A stretch of DNA of 6,362 bases from Candidatus Shapirobacteria bacterium UBA1435 (GCA_002329385.1 DCTR01000005.1:1-6362); one strand, 5' to 3'. Shown: positions 1 through 6,264, counted from the stretch's first letter. Notes: generated by a model not told the origin, from the sequence alone. Translations and numbers: made by a program.

Positions 1-465
1 GGAATAAAGGCCGGAGCTTTGGTCACAACGGGCTTTAATGGTGATGGGCTGGTTGATTTGACCGTCAGCGCCGGAGGTAAATTTGGGCATGGAAGCCCAG
101 GCGCCATTGCCACCATTAACCCATTGGTTGTTGTAAAAAACTTCGATTTCGTAGTCGTTGGTGCCGGTGCCGCCAAACGCCTTAAGGTAATAGTCGGTTT
201 GGGCTAAGGCGTTGGATAATACCAGGCGGATCTCAAAAGAGTCGCACTGGCGGGCCGAACCGGGAAGGGAGGAGATGATGAGGGTGGTTTTGGGAGTGGG
301 GGTGATGGTGGGAGTCGAAGTTGGAGAGACGAGGGGAGCGGGGGTTAAGGTAATAGAAGGCGTGGAAGCGGGGCTTGGGGAAGGGACGGTGTCGGAAGGC
401 GTTTGGCCAAAAACCGGGGCGGCAAGAAAATAAAAACAGGCCAGCAGATTTAGGATCGGCAACAC
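1..465 (-). CDS. Secreted/surface protein with Pro/Thr/Ser-rich linker, 3' end missing (off the left edge)
   Basis: Reading the minus strand from the GTG at 463-465 gives 155 codons without a stop to the window edge, so the C-terminus is missing. An in-frame TAG at 475-477 limits the start to this GTG or the following TTG (460-462); no Shine-Dalgarno is visible. Residues 1-20 form a hydrophobic export signal (VLPILNLLACFYFLAAPVFG) with a plausible signal-peptidase site before Gln21. LLAC at 7-10 resembles a lipobox, but it sits very near the start and the hydrophobic stretch continues past it. Residues 22-59 are a low-complexity Pro/Thr/Ser linker, followed from about 60 by a globular, probably beta-rich domain with two Cys (74 and 147) and several Trp/Tyr/Gly. 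Such stalk-plus-domain proteins are common on CPR cell surfaces. A resemblance to the region preceding lamin-tail domains in Microgenomates proteins is only from memory. It starts 19 bases after the gltX stop with no terminator between, so co-transcription is likely. Function unknown. Confidence 0.75.
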   Translation of the reverse strand, partial: MLPILNLLACFYFLAAPVFGQTPSDTVPSPSPASTPSITLTPAPLVSPTSTPTITPTPKTTLIISSLPGSARQCDSFEIRLVLSNALAQTDYYLKAFGGTGTNDYEIEVFYNNQWVNGGNGAWASMPKFTSGADGQINQPITIKARCDQSSGLYS

Positions 466-484
466 AAGTTTAGTCTAACAAAGA

Positions 485-1921
485 TTAAGAGAGCCGATTG
501 ACGGCCGACTGGAGGCGGGAGAGGGCTTGGGGCTTAGTAAGGATGGGTAGACATTCGACAATCGGCGGAGTGACGGGAGAGCCGGTGAGGGCGAGGCGGA
601 AGGCCATGAAAAACTGGCCGGTATGCCAATTATTTTTTTTGATCAGGTCGAGAAGCAGGGGCTGAATAACCGACGGCTGCCAGTCGGAGACGGTCGATAA
701 CAGCGAATAGGCCTCTTTGAGCATGGTCTGGGCAAGGGAGGGGTCGAGATTTTTGGCCGAAAGCTGGGATTTGTCGAGACTGATGTCCTGAAAGAGAAAG
801 CAGGTGAGGGCGGCGGCATCTTTGAGGGTGGTAATGCGGTCTTTGATGAGGGGAACAAGGCACTTGAGAGTGTCGGGATTGGCGGCGGGCAAAAAGGGAG
901 AGAGGAGAGCGGCCAACTCGTCGTCGGATTTTTGACGGATGTAGTAGCCGTTAAAATAATCGAGTTTTTTGCGGTCAAAAATCGGCTGTTGTTTGTGGAG
1001 GTGCTTTAGGTCAAAGGTTTGAACAAACTCGTCAAGGCTAAAGATTTCCTGATCGGTGCCAGGGTTCCAACCCAAGAGCATCAAAAAATTGAGCAGGGCT
1101 TCGGGCAAATAGCCGTCTTCCAAAAAACTTCTGGCAGAAACCGAACCATGACGCTTGGACATCTTGCCCTTGCCGGAAGGATCAAGAAATACCGTAAGAT
1201 GAGCAAATTGTGGTAGTTCCCAACCGAAATAGCGATAGATGACCATTTGTTTGGGGACGGAAGAAATCCACTCGTCGCCCCGCAGGACATGGGTGATGTT
1301 CATTAAGTGGTCATCGACACCGGCGGCGAAGTGGTAGGTGGGAATGCCGTCGGATTTAATCAAAATCTGGTCATCAACATCGGCGGTATTGAACTTGATC
1401 TCACCACGAACGATATCGTGGAAAGAAAGGACTTCGTTGTCGGGCATTTTGAGACGGACGACATAAGGGACACCGGCGGCGATTTTTTCTTTAACCTGAT
1501 CGGGGGTTAGGGAAAGACAGTGGCGATCGTATTTGGGAACAGTCTTGGCGGCCTTTTGGGCGGCCCGCATTTCCTCAAGCCTCTGGGGAGAGCAAAAACA
1601 ATAGTAGGCGCCGCCAAGGTCGATCAATTTTTGGATGTGCTGGCGGTAAAGATCAAGGCGCTGGGTTTGAGTGTAGGGGGCATGGGGGCCGCCGATGTCG
1701 GGACCTTCGTCCCAGGAAAGGCCGTAGTCTTTGATTACCTGCAAAATCCGGTCAACGGCTCCGGGAACAAAACGTTTCTGGTCGGTGTCTTCGATGCGAA
1801 TGATAAACTGGCCGCCGTTTTGGCGGGCAAAAGCATAATTATAGAGGAGGGTGCGGATATGACCAATGTGATATTCGCCGGTGGGACTGGGGGCCATGCG
1901 GGTGCGGACAACGGTGGACAT
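485..1921 (-). CDS. gltX: Glutamyl-tRNA synthetase (GluRS), complete
   Basis: A cytoplasmic class I synthetase that charges tRNA(Glu) with glutamate using ATP. The 478-residue product has the normal bacterial length. Residues 6-24 carry the family N-terminus RTRMAPSPTGEYHIGHIRT with the HIGH signature at 18-21. KMSKR lies at 253-257. Cys108-x-Cys110 and Tyr131-xxx-Cys135 match the zinc-binding insert of E. coli-type GluRS. The block with RGDEW (214-218) and PKQ (223-225) is the catalytic core, and roughly 325-478 is the helical anticodon-binding part. The ATG at 1919-1921 is chosen because family members begin a few residues before the V-R-T-R block. Two ATGs 15 and 18 bases further upstream would only add MMLKST, and the longer open frame beyond them runs antisense through the divergent gene at 2003. 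No Shine-Dalgarno is present, but TAAAAT lies 5 bases before the ATG. Whether it also charges tRNA(Gln) cannot be settled here. The secreted-protein gene follows after 19 bases. Confidence 0.97.
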   Translation of the reverse strand: MSTVVRTRMAPSPTGEYHIGHIRTLLYNYAFARQNGGQFIIRIEDTDQKRFVPGAVDRILQVIKDYGLSWDEGPDIGGPHAPYTQTQRLDLYRQHIQKLIDLGGAYYCFCSPQRLEEMRAAQKAAKTVPKYDRHCLSLTPDQVKEKIAAGVPYVVRLKMPDNEVLSFHDIVRGEIKFNTADVDDQILIKSDGIPTYHFAAGVDDHLMNITHVLRGDEWISSVPKQMVIYRYFGWELPQFAHLTVFLDPSGKGKMSKRHGSVSARSFLEDGYLPEALLNFLMLLGWNPGTDQEIFSLDEFVQTFDLKHLHKQQPIFDRKKLDYFNGYYIRQKSDDELAALLSPFLPAANPDTLKCLVPLIKDRITTLKDAAALTCFLFQDISLDKSQLSAKNLDPSLAQTMLKEAYSLLSTVSDWQPSVIQPLLLDLIKKNNWHTGQFFMAFRLALTGSPVTPPIVECLPILTKPQALSRLQSAVNRLS

Positions 1922-1926
1922 GGTTG

Positions 1927-1932
1927 ATTTTA
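1927..1932 (-). promoter_or_regulatory. Candidate -10 box for gltX, leaderless start
   Basis: On the minus strand TAAAAT (5 of 6 to TATAAT) ends 5 bases before the chosen gltX ATG. Transcription would then begin at or next to the start codon, giving a leaderless message. No convincing -35 hexamer is seen at 16-18 bases. The placement also favours the ATG at 1921 over the two upstream ATGs, since the box would lie inside coding sequence if they were used. AT-rich hexamers are easy to find by chance, so this is tentative. Confidence 0.35.
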
Positions 1933-1990
1933 GCATCATTCGGGGCGGAATTTGTTGAAAGATTGCCGACAATCCCCTACTAAAATGATG

Positions 1991-1996
1991 TAGAAT
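1991..1996 (+). promoter_or_regulatory. Candidate -10 box for the membrane-protein gene at 2003, leaderless start
   Basis: TAGAAT (5 of 6 to TATAAT) lies 6 bases before the ATG at 2003, which places the transcription start at about the start codon. The same TAG triplet is an in-frame stop (1991-1993), so the protein cannot start further upstream. A weak -35 candidate, CCGACA at 1966-1971, has a long 19-base spacer; TTGAAA at 1955-1960 is a better hexamer but too far unless TAAAAT at 1981-1986 is used. The 81-base region 1922-2002 must hold both divergent promoters. A 7-base inverted repeat, CATCATT at 1934-1940 and AATGATG at 1984-1990, also lies in it and could be chance. Confidence 0.35.
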
Positions 1997-2002
1997 AAAA
2001 TC

Positions 2003-3040
2003 ATGTCGCTGACGACTTCGGCTTACCAGGCAAGGATTTTGATTAAATTGAGCGGATTTATTTTGGCAGTGACAGTCTTGGGCTACATGGGGCTGACGGC
2101 AGCGATTAAGGCTTACCAAGCCGCCCATCCGCCCTATGTGCCGCCAACAGTGAGATACGGGGTTTTGCCCAAAATCGTTTTTCCGGAAAAGGAGTTCACC
2201 AAAAAAAGCTTTTCGATGGAGTTTCCAAACGACAGCCCGCCAAAATTCGCCGACCAGGCGAAAGTTTACGTGGTCTTCAGACCAAACAACGGAGTGATGG
2301 CCTTGGCGCAAGACAGCCAGACGGCAAAAAATCTGGGGTTTTCGGCCGACCCGGTGAAGATATCGGAAGGGGTGTATGAATTTAGCAACAGAAACTTAAA
2401 CCTGACATTGACGATGAATGTGGTGGAGGGAAGTTTTAAACTCCAGTATCCCTATTTGACCGACCAAACGCTTTTGAATCCGGAAAAAACACCCGACAAG
2501 GAAGGGGCAATAAGGACGGCGAGCAATTTTTTGGCGAAAGCGAACAAATATCCGAAAGATTTGGAGGAAGGCGAGAAAAAAGTGAGTTATTGGAACATCG
2601 ACACCAACGGGCTGAAGGCGGCAAAGTCGCAATCGGAGGCCAATATCGCCAGAGTGGACTTTTTTAGAAAAAATCTGGAAGACGAGCAGAAAATCGTTTC
2701 GACCAATTTCGGACAAGCGCCGATATCGGTGCTGGTGAGCGGGGAAAATGGACAAGGAAGGGATGTGGTTGAAGTTACTTATAAATACGCTGAAATCGAC
2801 AGAGAAGCGTTTGCCACCTATCCAATTAAAAGTAACCAGGAGGCGATCAATCAGCTCAAAAACGGCGATTACTGGCCGGCGTTTGACGTGGCCCAGAACA
2901 GTGTGGTGATTAGAAAAATGTATTTGGCTTATTTGGAGCCATTTACCCTGACCAACTATATGCAGCCGATTTTCGTGTTTGAAGGAGACGACGGATTTGT
3001 GGCTTATATACCGGCAATAACCAGCAAATACCTGGAATAG
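2003..3040 (+). CDS. Single-pass membrane protein with large extracytoplasmic domain, function unknown
   Basis: A 345-residue product that I do not recognise by name. Residues 1-15 are short and basic (Arg11, Lys15), 16-35 are one hydrophobic membrane segment (LSGFILAVTVLGYMGLTAAI), and 43-61 are Pro-rich (HPPYVPPT then LPKIVFPE), like a stalk leaving the membrane. The remaining 280 or so residues are soluble and would lie outside the cytoplasm, with charged helices around 155-190 and 200-232. The N-terminus lacks a clear cleavage site, so it is probably an anchor. The last 80 residues (YPIKSNQEAINQLKNG, then VVIRKMYLAYLEPF, then MQPIFVFEGDDGF) faintly recall the YycH/YycI type of extracytoplasmic domain; this is weak inference. 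Proteins of this layout recur in CPR genomes. The in-frame stop 12 bases upstream fixes the ATG start. It is the only clear plus-strand gene here, divergent from gltX and ending 2 bases from the stop of the convergent carboxypeptidase gene. Confidence 0.85.
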   Translation: MSLTTSAYQARILIKLSGFILAVTVLGYMGLTAAIKAYQAAHPPYVPPTVRYGVLPKIVFPEKEFTKKSFSMEFPNDSPPKFADQAKVYVVFRPNNGVMALAQDSQTAKNLGFSADPVKISEGVYEFSNRNLNLTLTMNVVEGSFKLQYPYLTDQTLLNPEKTPDKEGAIRTASNFLAKANKYPKDLEEGEKKVSYWNIDTNGLKAAKSQSEANIARVDFFRKNLEDEQKIVSTNFGQAPISVLVSGENGQGRDVVEVTYKYAEIDREAFATYPIKSNQEAINQLKNGDYWPAFDVAQNSVVIRKMYLAYLEPFTLTNYMQPIFVFEGDDGFVAYIPAITSKYLE

Positions 3041-3042
3041 GT

Positions 3043-3963
3043 TTAGGGCTGATAGGCTTCCCAGACAACGTTTGACTTGGCCCAATCGACAAGAAGGCGG
3101 GTGTCGGCGAAACGATCATCGCTTTGGGCAACAACACTAATCAAGTAATGGCCGTCAATATTGATCAGGCCAATAAAACAACCGCGGGCTTCGGGAGTCC
3201 AGCCGGTTTTGAGACCTTCGATTTCGGGAACCTGCCCCAAAAGCTCGTTGGTGGTGGTTAAAAAATGCTGGTATTGGCGGTTAATATCTTCAATGACCAC
3301 CTCCTTTTTTTTGACGGTTTCGGTGACAACCGGGTTTTTGATGGCCAGACGGCCAAGTTGGGAGAGGTCGTAGACGGTGGAATAATGAGCCGGCTGATGA
3401 ACACCGTCGTAGTTGGTGAAATTGGTGCCGTTGAGACGGTAGCGTTTGGCCAGAAGATTCATCTGATCGACAAAGCCGGGAATGCCGCCGGAGTGATGGG
3501 AGGCGAGATTGTGGGCGGCATCGTTGGCGGAATAAACCAAAAGCGATTCAACCAGGCTTTCGACGGTGATTTTTTCGCCGGGTTTTAGTTCCATCACCTT
3601 GCCTTCCTGATAAACATCGGTGACGGTGATGACTTCGGAGAGGGGGTAAATGTTGAGAGCGGTGATGGCGGTGGCCAGCTTGGTAATGGAAGCGGGGTAA
3701 ATCCGTAAATGAGGATTTTGGGCGACAAGAATTGAGTTGGTGGCGTTGTCGACAAGAATGTAGCTGGCGGCGTTAAGCTGGGGGAGAGATTTGGATGCCA
3801 CCCGGGGAATAGCAGGATGAACATAATCGGAAAGCGGAGGTGAAGAGGAGGCGGGAAGGGCAGAAGGGGCAAGCCGCCAAAGGCCAAAAGATGGTAGCCA
3901 AAACAAGCTGATGACGAAGATAAGAGCGAAAATAATGACTTCCGATTGGATTTTAAAGCGCAT
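3043..3963 (-). CDS. D-alanyl-D-alanine carboxypeptidase (low-molecular-mass PBP, peptidase S11 type)
   Basis: A serine DD-peptidase that trims the terminal D-Ala of peptidoglycan stem peptides outside the cytoplasmic membrane. All three active-site motifs are present: SITK at 92-95 (nucleophile Ser92, Lys95), SAN at 145-147 and KTG at 252-254, with typical surroundings (YPASITKLATA, SANDAAHNLA, GLKTGWTPEARG). Residues 9-29 are a hydrophobic signal anchor, followed by an Ala/Ser/Pro-rich stalk (32-43). At 306 residues it ends just after the penicillin-binding domain and lacks the C-terminal beta domain and amphipathic anchor of E. coli PBP5, so the N-terminal anchor must hold it. The ATG at 3961-3963 is chosen over an upstream in-frame TTG because it directly precedes the basic n-region (MRFK) and has AAGG 5 bases upstream. 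It overlaps the 3' end of aspS by 11 bases, suggesting translational coupling. It converges with the plus-strand gene ending at 3040. The exact dac paralogue cannot be assigned. Confidence 0.93.
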   Translation of the reverse strand: MRFKIQSEVIIFALIFVISLFWLPSFGLWRLAPSALPASSSPPLSDYVHPAIPRVASKSLPQLNAASYILVDNATNSILVAQNPHLRIYPASITKLATAITALNIYPLSEVITVTDVYQEGKVMELKPGEKITVESLVESLLVYSANDAAHNLASHHSGGIPGFVDQMNLLAKRYRLNGTNFTNYDGVHQPAHYSTVYDLSQLGRLAIKNPVVTETVKKKEVVIEDINRQYQHFLTTTNELLGQVPEIEGLKTGWTPEARGCFIGLINIDGHYLISVVAQSDDRFADTRLLVDWAKSNVVWEAYQP

Positions 3964-6175
3964 AACGGCCTTGTTTGGGGCTGGCGGCGCTAACAAAATC
4001 GGCCGACCCGATGATGACCGAATCGGTCAGAGAACCGGCGTTGAAGGCAATTTCTTCGTTAGTTAAAAGATTTTCATCGACAAAGGTGGGGACATTAAAC
4101 AAAGAGCCAATGGGCGGCACAGCGCCAACCGGCACGCCACAAACGACCTCGACTTCGGAGGGAGAGGCCAGGCGGAAGTCCTTAAAGCCAAACTGCGAAG
4201 TGAAAGCGGCAGGGTCGAGTTTTTGGGCGGCAGAAAGAACGACCAATACCGGACGGGAATCGGCAAAGGCCAAAAGGGCCTTAGCTCCCTGATTTAAGCT
4301 GGTGTGGCGGGCGGCGGCCGATTCAAGGGAGGTGGCGGTGGGAGGGTGTTGGAGCAGGCGGTAATTAATGCCTTTGAGTTTTAAAAAATCCAAAAGGCGC
4401 TTTGAAAGGGGGGCGGCGACAACTTCGGGCTTAAGCATCAGGCCAACATCGTCAAGCTGTTTTTGGTCGACTTCGCTGGGGGCATTCATCAACAGATCGA
4501 CACCGTTGGCGCTTAAGGGGAAGGCATAAATATCGCGGATATTTGGTTCATTGAGCAAAATCATCAGCAGACGGTCAAGGCCGATAGCCCAGCCGCCATG
4601 GGGAGGAGCACCGTAATGGAAAGCGTTATAGATGCCGCCGAATTTTTTGAGAATTTCGTCGCGGCCGTAACCGAGAACCTCGAAGGCCTTGACCAGAGTT
4701 TCCGGCTCATGGTTGCGAATGGAGCCGGAGGCGATTTCAAAACCATTCAGGGTAAGGTCGTACTGAAAAGATTTGATATCGAGCGGATTTTGGGTTTCCA
4801 ACGCTTTGAGGCCGCCTTGAGGCATGGAAAAGGGGTTGTGGCCAAAATCGAGCTTGCCCTCGTCGTTGACTTCGTAAAAAGGAAAGCCGGTAACCCAGGC
4901 AAAAGAAAGAAGATTGGGATCTTTGAGCTGAAGAACATCGCCAAGGTAGTTGCGCAAATGGCTTAAGGCCTTGTTGACGATGGAAGGTTTGTCGGCAACG
5001 AATAACAGCAAGTCGCCGGGGGAGGCGGAAAGGGCGGCAATTATTTCTTTTTGAAGTTCGGGGGAGAAGAAACGGGAAACGCCGATATCCAGACCTTCGG
5101 AGACGACTTTGGCATAAGCCAGCCCTTTGGCACCCTTTTCTTTGGCCAAACCTTCGAGCTGTTCCAGCTGGCCCTTGGAATAACCGCCGCAAGCTTTGGC
5201 GACGAGGCACTTGATAGTTTCGGCATTATTGAAAACATTAAAGTCGCTTTTGCCTTTAAGCAGGGCAGTGGCATCCTGAAGGAGAAGACCAAAGCGGATG
5301 TCGGGCTTATCGCAACCGTATTTTTCCATGGCTTCTTCGTGGGAGAGACGGGGGAAAGGAAAAGCGGACAACTTTTTTTCGGGGGCGACAACGCCAATGG
5401 TGTCGCGCATCAACCTCTCGGCAACGTCGAAAATAATGTCGAGACTGGGAAAGCTGATTTCAATGTCGATTTGGTAGAAAAAACCGGCATGGCGGTCAGC
5501 ACGAGGATCTTCGTCGCGGGCGCAGGGAGCAATCTGAAAATAACGGTCGACGCCACTAACCATCAGAAGCTGTTTGAACTGTTGGGGGGCTTGGGGCAAA
5601 ACGAAAAATTTGCCCTTATGGATGCGGGAAGGCACCAAAAAATCCCGAGCGCCTTCGGGGGAGGTTGAGGTGAGAAGCGGGGTGATGACTTCAGTGAAAC
5701 CGTTTTGATCCATCCAGTTGCGGACGGCTAAAATGTATTTGTGCTTTTGCTGGATAATGCGGCTTAGACGAGGACGGCGCAAATCAATAAAGCGGTATTT
5801 CAGACGCAAGGATTCGTCGATTTCGAGGCCATCAGTGTCGACCGGAAAGGGCAAATTCTGGCTTTTGTTAACGATAGTGATTTGACGGCAAATTAGCTCG
5901 ACCGTGCCGGTGGCAATCTGGCTATTGACCGATTTGGGATGGCGCTTTTGCACCTGTCCTTCAACGGCAAGCACCCATTCTTTGCCGATAGTTTCGGCCA
6001 GAGAGTGAACATTGGGGTCGTCACTTTTGTTGACCACCACCTGAACCACGCCAGTCCAGTCGCGAAGGTCAATAAAAATCAACTGGCCATGATTGCGGAT
6101 ATTGGCCACCCAACCGTTAAGAAGGACAGTTTCACCGACTTTGTTTAGGCAGTCTTTGGCGTAGGTGCGAGGCAT
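3953..6175 (-). CDS. aspS: Aspartyl-tRNA synthetase fused to a C-terminal YbaK/ProX-type tRNA deacylase domain
   Basis: Residues 1-105 are the OB-fold anticodon-binding domain (NGWVANIRNHGQLIFIDLRD at 20-39). From about 120 follows the class II core: the region leading to motif 1 (GFTEVITPLLTS, 159-170), the flipping loop (SPEGARDFLVPSR, 172-184), motif 2 (RDEDPRADR, 220-228), the bacterial GAD insert (about 290-415), HNPFSMPQGG (446-455) and motif 3 (GLDR, 532-535). AspRS would normally end near residue 582 (about 590 in bacteria), but the frame continues. Residues 588-740 are a complete YbaK/aminoacyl-tRNA deacylase domain: HPPTATS (610-616), NQGAKALL with conserved Lys632, GVPVGAVPPIG (680-690), FVDENL (698-703) and FNAG (711-714). 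The linker is about 10 residues. His29 and the HNPFSMP form recall non-discriminating AspRS, which also makes Asp-tRNA(Asn). Motif 2 has Phe232 where Glu is usual. The start is the ATG at 6173-6175; an upstream TTG would add seven unconserved residues. The carboxypeptidase start overlaps the last 11 bases. Confidence 0.96.
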   Translation of the reverse strand: MPRTYAKDCLNKVGETVLLNGWVANIRNHGQLIFIDLRDWTGVVQVVVNKSDDPNVHSLAETIGKEWVLAVEGQVQKRHPKSVNSQIATGTVELICRQITIVNKSQNLPFPVDTDGLEIDESLRLKYRFIDLRRPRLSRIIQQKHKYILAVRNWMDQNGFTEVITPLLTSTSPEGARDFLVPSRIHKGKFFVLPQAPQQFKQLLMVSGVDRYFQIAPCARDEDPRADRHAGFFYQIDIEISFPSLDIIFDVAERLMRDTIGVVAPEKKLSAFPFPRLSHEEAMEKYGCDKPDIRFGLLLQDATALLKGKSDFNVFNNAETIKCLVAKACGGYSKGQLEQLEGLAKEKGAKGLAYAKVVSEGLDIGVSRFFSPELQKEIIAALSASPGDLLLFVADKPSIVNKALSHLRNYLGDVLQLKDPNLLSFAWVTGFPFYEVNDEGKLDFGHNPFSMPQGGLKALETQNPLDIKSFQYDLTLNGFEIASGSIRNHEPETLVKAFEVLGYGRDEILKKFGGIYNAFHYGAPPHGGWAIGLDRLLMILLNEPNIRDIYAFPLSANGVDLLMNAPSEVDQKQLDDVGLMLKPEVVAAPLSKRLLDFLKLKGINYRLLQHPPTATSLESAAARHTSLNQGAKALLAFADSRPVLVVLSAAQKLDPAAFTSQFGFKDFRLASPSEVEVVCGVPVGAVPPIGSLFNVPTFVDENLLTNEEIAFNAGSLTDSVIIGSADFVSAASPKQGRYAL
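3969..3972 (-). promoter_or_regulatory. Short Shine-Dalgarno (AAGG) for the carboxypeptidase
   Basis: Minus-strand AAGG sits 5 bases before the ATG at 3963, inside the end of aspS. It is the only start in the window with a credible, though minimal, Shine-Dalgarno. It is also the only start lying inside another coding region, so it must be translated from an internal position of a shared message. Confidence 0.45.
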
Positions 6176-6186
6176 ATTTTGATTTA

Positions 6187-6192
6187 ATAATA
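6187..6192 (-). promoter_or_regulatory. Candidate -10 box for aspS
   Basis: Minus-strand TATTAT (5 of 6 to TATAAT) ends 11 bases before the aspS ATG, within AT-rich DNA that follows a strong terminator. aspS therefore needs its own promoter between about 6176 and 6211. No Shine-Dalgarno precedes the ATG, so the leader would be only a few bases long. The -35 is not convincing. Confidence 0.35.
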
Positions 6193-6210
6193 ACAAGAAG
6201 ACGACGGATT

Positions 6211-6239
6211 AAAAAACAAAAACCCCGGTGTGCCCGGGG
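6211..6239 (-). terminator. Rho-independent terminator for the gene upstream of aspS
   Basis: On the minus strand, a 6-base-pair G+C-only stem (CCCCGG, loop GCACA, CCGGGG) is followed at once by TTTTTGTTTTTT. This is a textbook intrinsic terminator reading leftward. It lies 36 bases before the aspS start, so it ends the transcript coming from the right edge and separates it from aspS. An attenuator role in an aspS leader is possible, but the -10 candidate lies downstream of it, so simple termination is more likely. On the plus strand no T-run follows the stem. Confidence 0.85.
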
Positions 6240-6240
6240 G

Positions 6241-6264
6241 ACGAAAATCAATCCAAATTTTCGT
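6241..6264 (-). other. Perfect hairpin just before the terminator
   Basis: ACGAAAAT and ATTTTCGT form an 8-base-pair perfect inverted repeat around the 8-base loop TTGGATTG (minus strand). It directly abuts the terminator stem, with one C between. The putative stop TGA at 6248-6250 falls at the end of the loop and start of the 3' arm. It could stabilise the 3' end of the upstream message or assist termination; the sequence does not show which. Confidence 0.6.

Noticed and set aside
19..433. Two plus-strand open frames at the left edge
   Set aside because: They mirror the Pro/Thr/Ser-rich secreted protein on the minus strand. Their Gly/Val/Glu-rich translation is what such codons give in reverse.
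1520..1927. 135-residue plus-strand open frame inside gltX
   Set aside because: Antisense shadow of the GluRS catalytic domain with Gly/Val-rich, featureless translation.
1922..2311. N-terminal extension of the gltX frame by 130 residues
   Set aside because: It adds sequence unlike any GluRS before the RTRMAPSPTG block and runs antisense through the membrane-protein gene starting at 2003. The ATG at 1921 gives the normal family length.
2396..3085. 229-residue minus-strand open frame opposite the membrane-protein gene
   Set aside because: It is His/Arg/Phe-rich with no domain pattern and lies antisense to a frame with a clear membrane segment and stalk. It also runs into the carboxypeptidase C-terminal codons, so it is a shadow.
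3964..3996. Upstream TTG start for the carboxypeptidase
   Set aside because: It would put a Pro/Ala stretch before the basic n-region of the membrane anchor and deepen the overlap with aspS. The ATG at 3963 has AAGG before it.
4380..4460. Frameshift or assembly join creating the AspRS-YbaK fusion
   Set aside because: The frame passes continuously from the AspRS end (NAPSEVDQKQL) through a short linker into the YbaK start, with no stop or disrupted motif on either side. An internal ATG at residue 580 hints at the ancestral separate start.
5051..5668. 205-residue plus-strand open frame inside aspS
   Set aside because: Fully antisense to conserved AspRS motif regions. The pyrimidine-ending codons of aspS suppress stops on the opposite strand.
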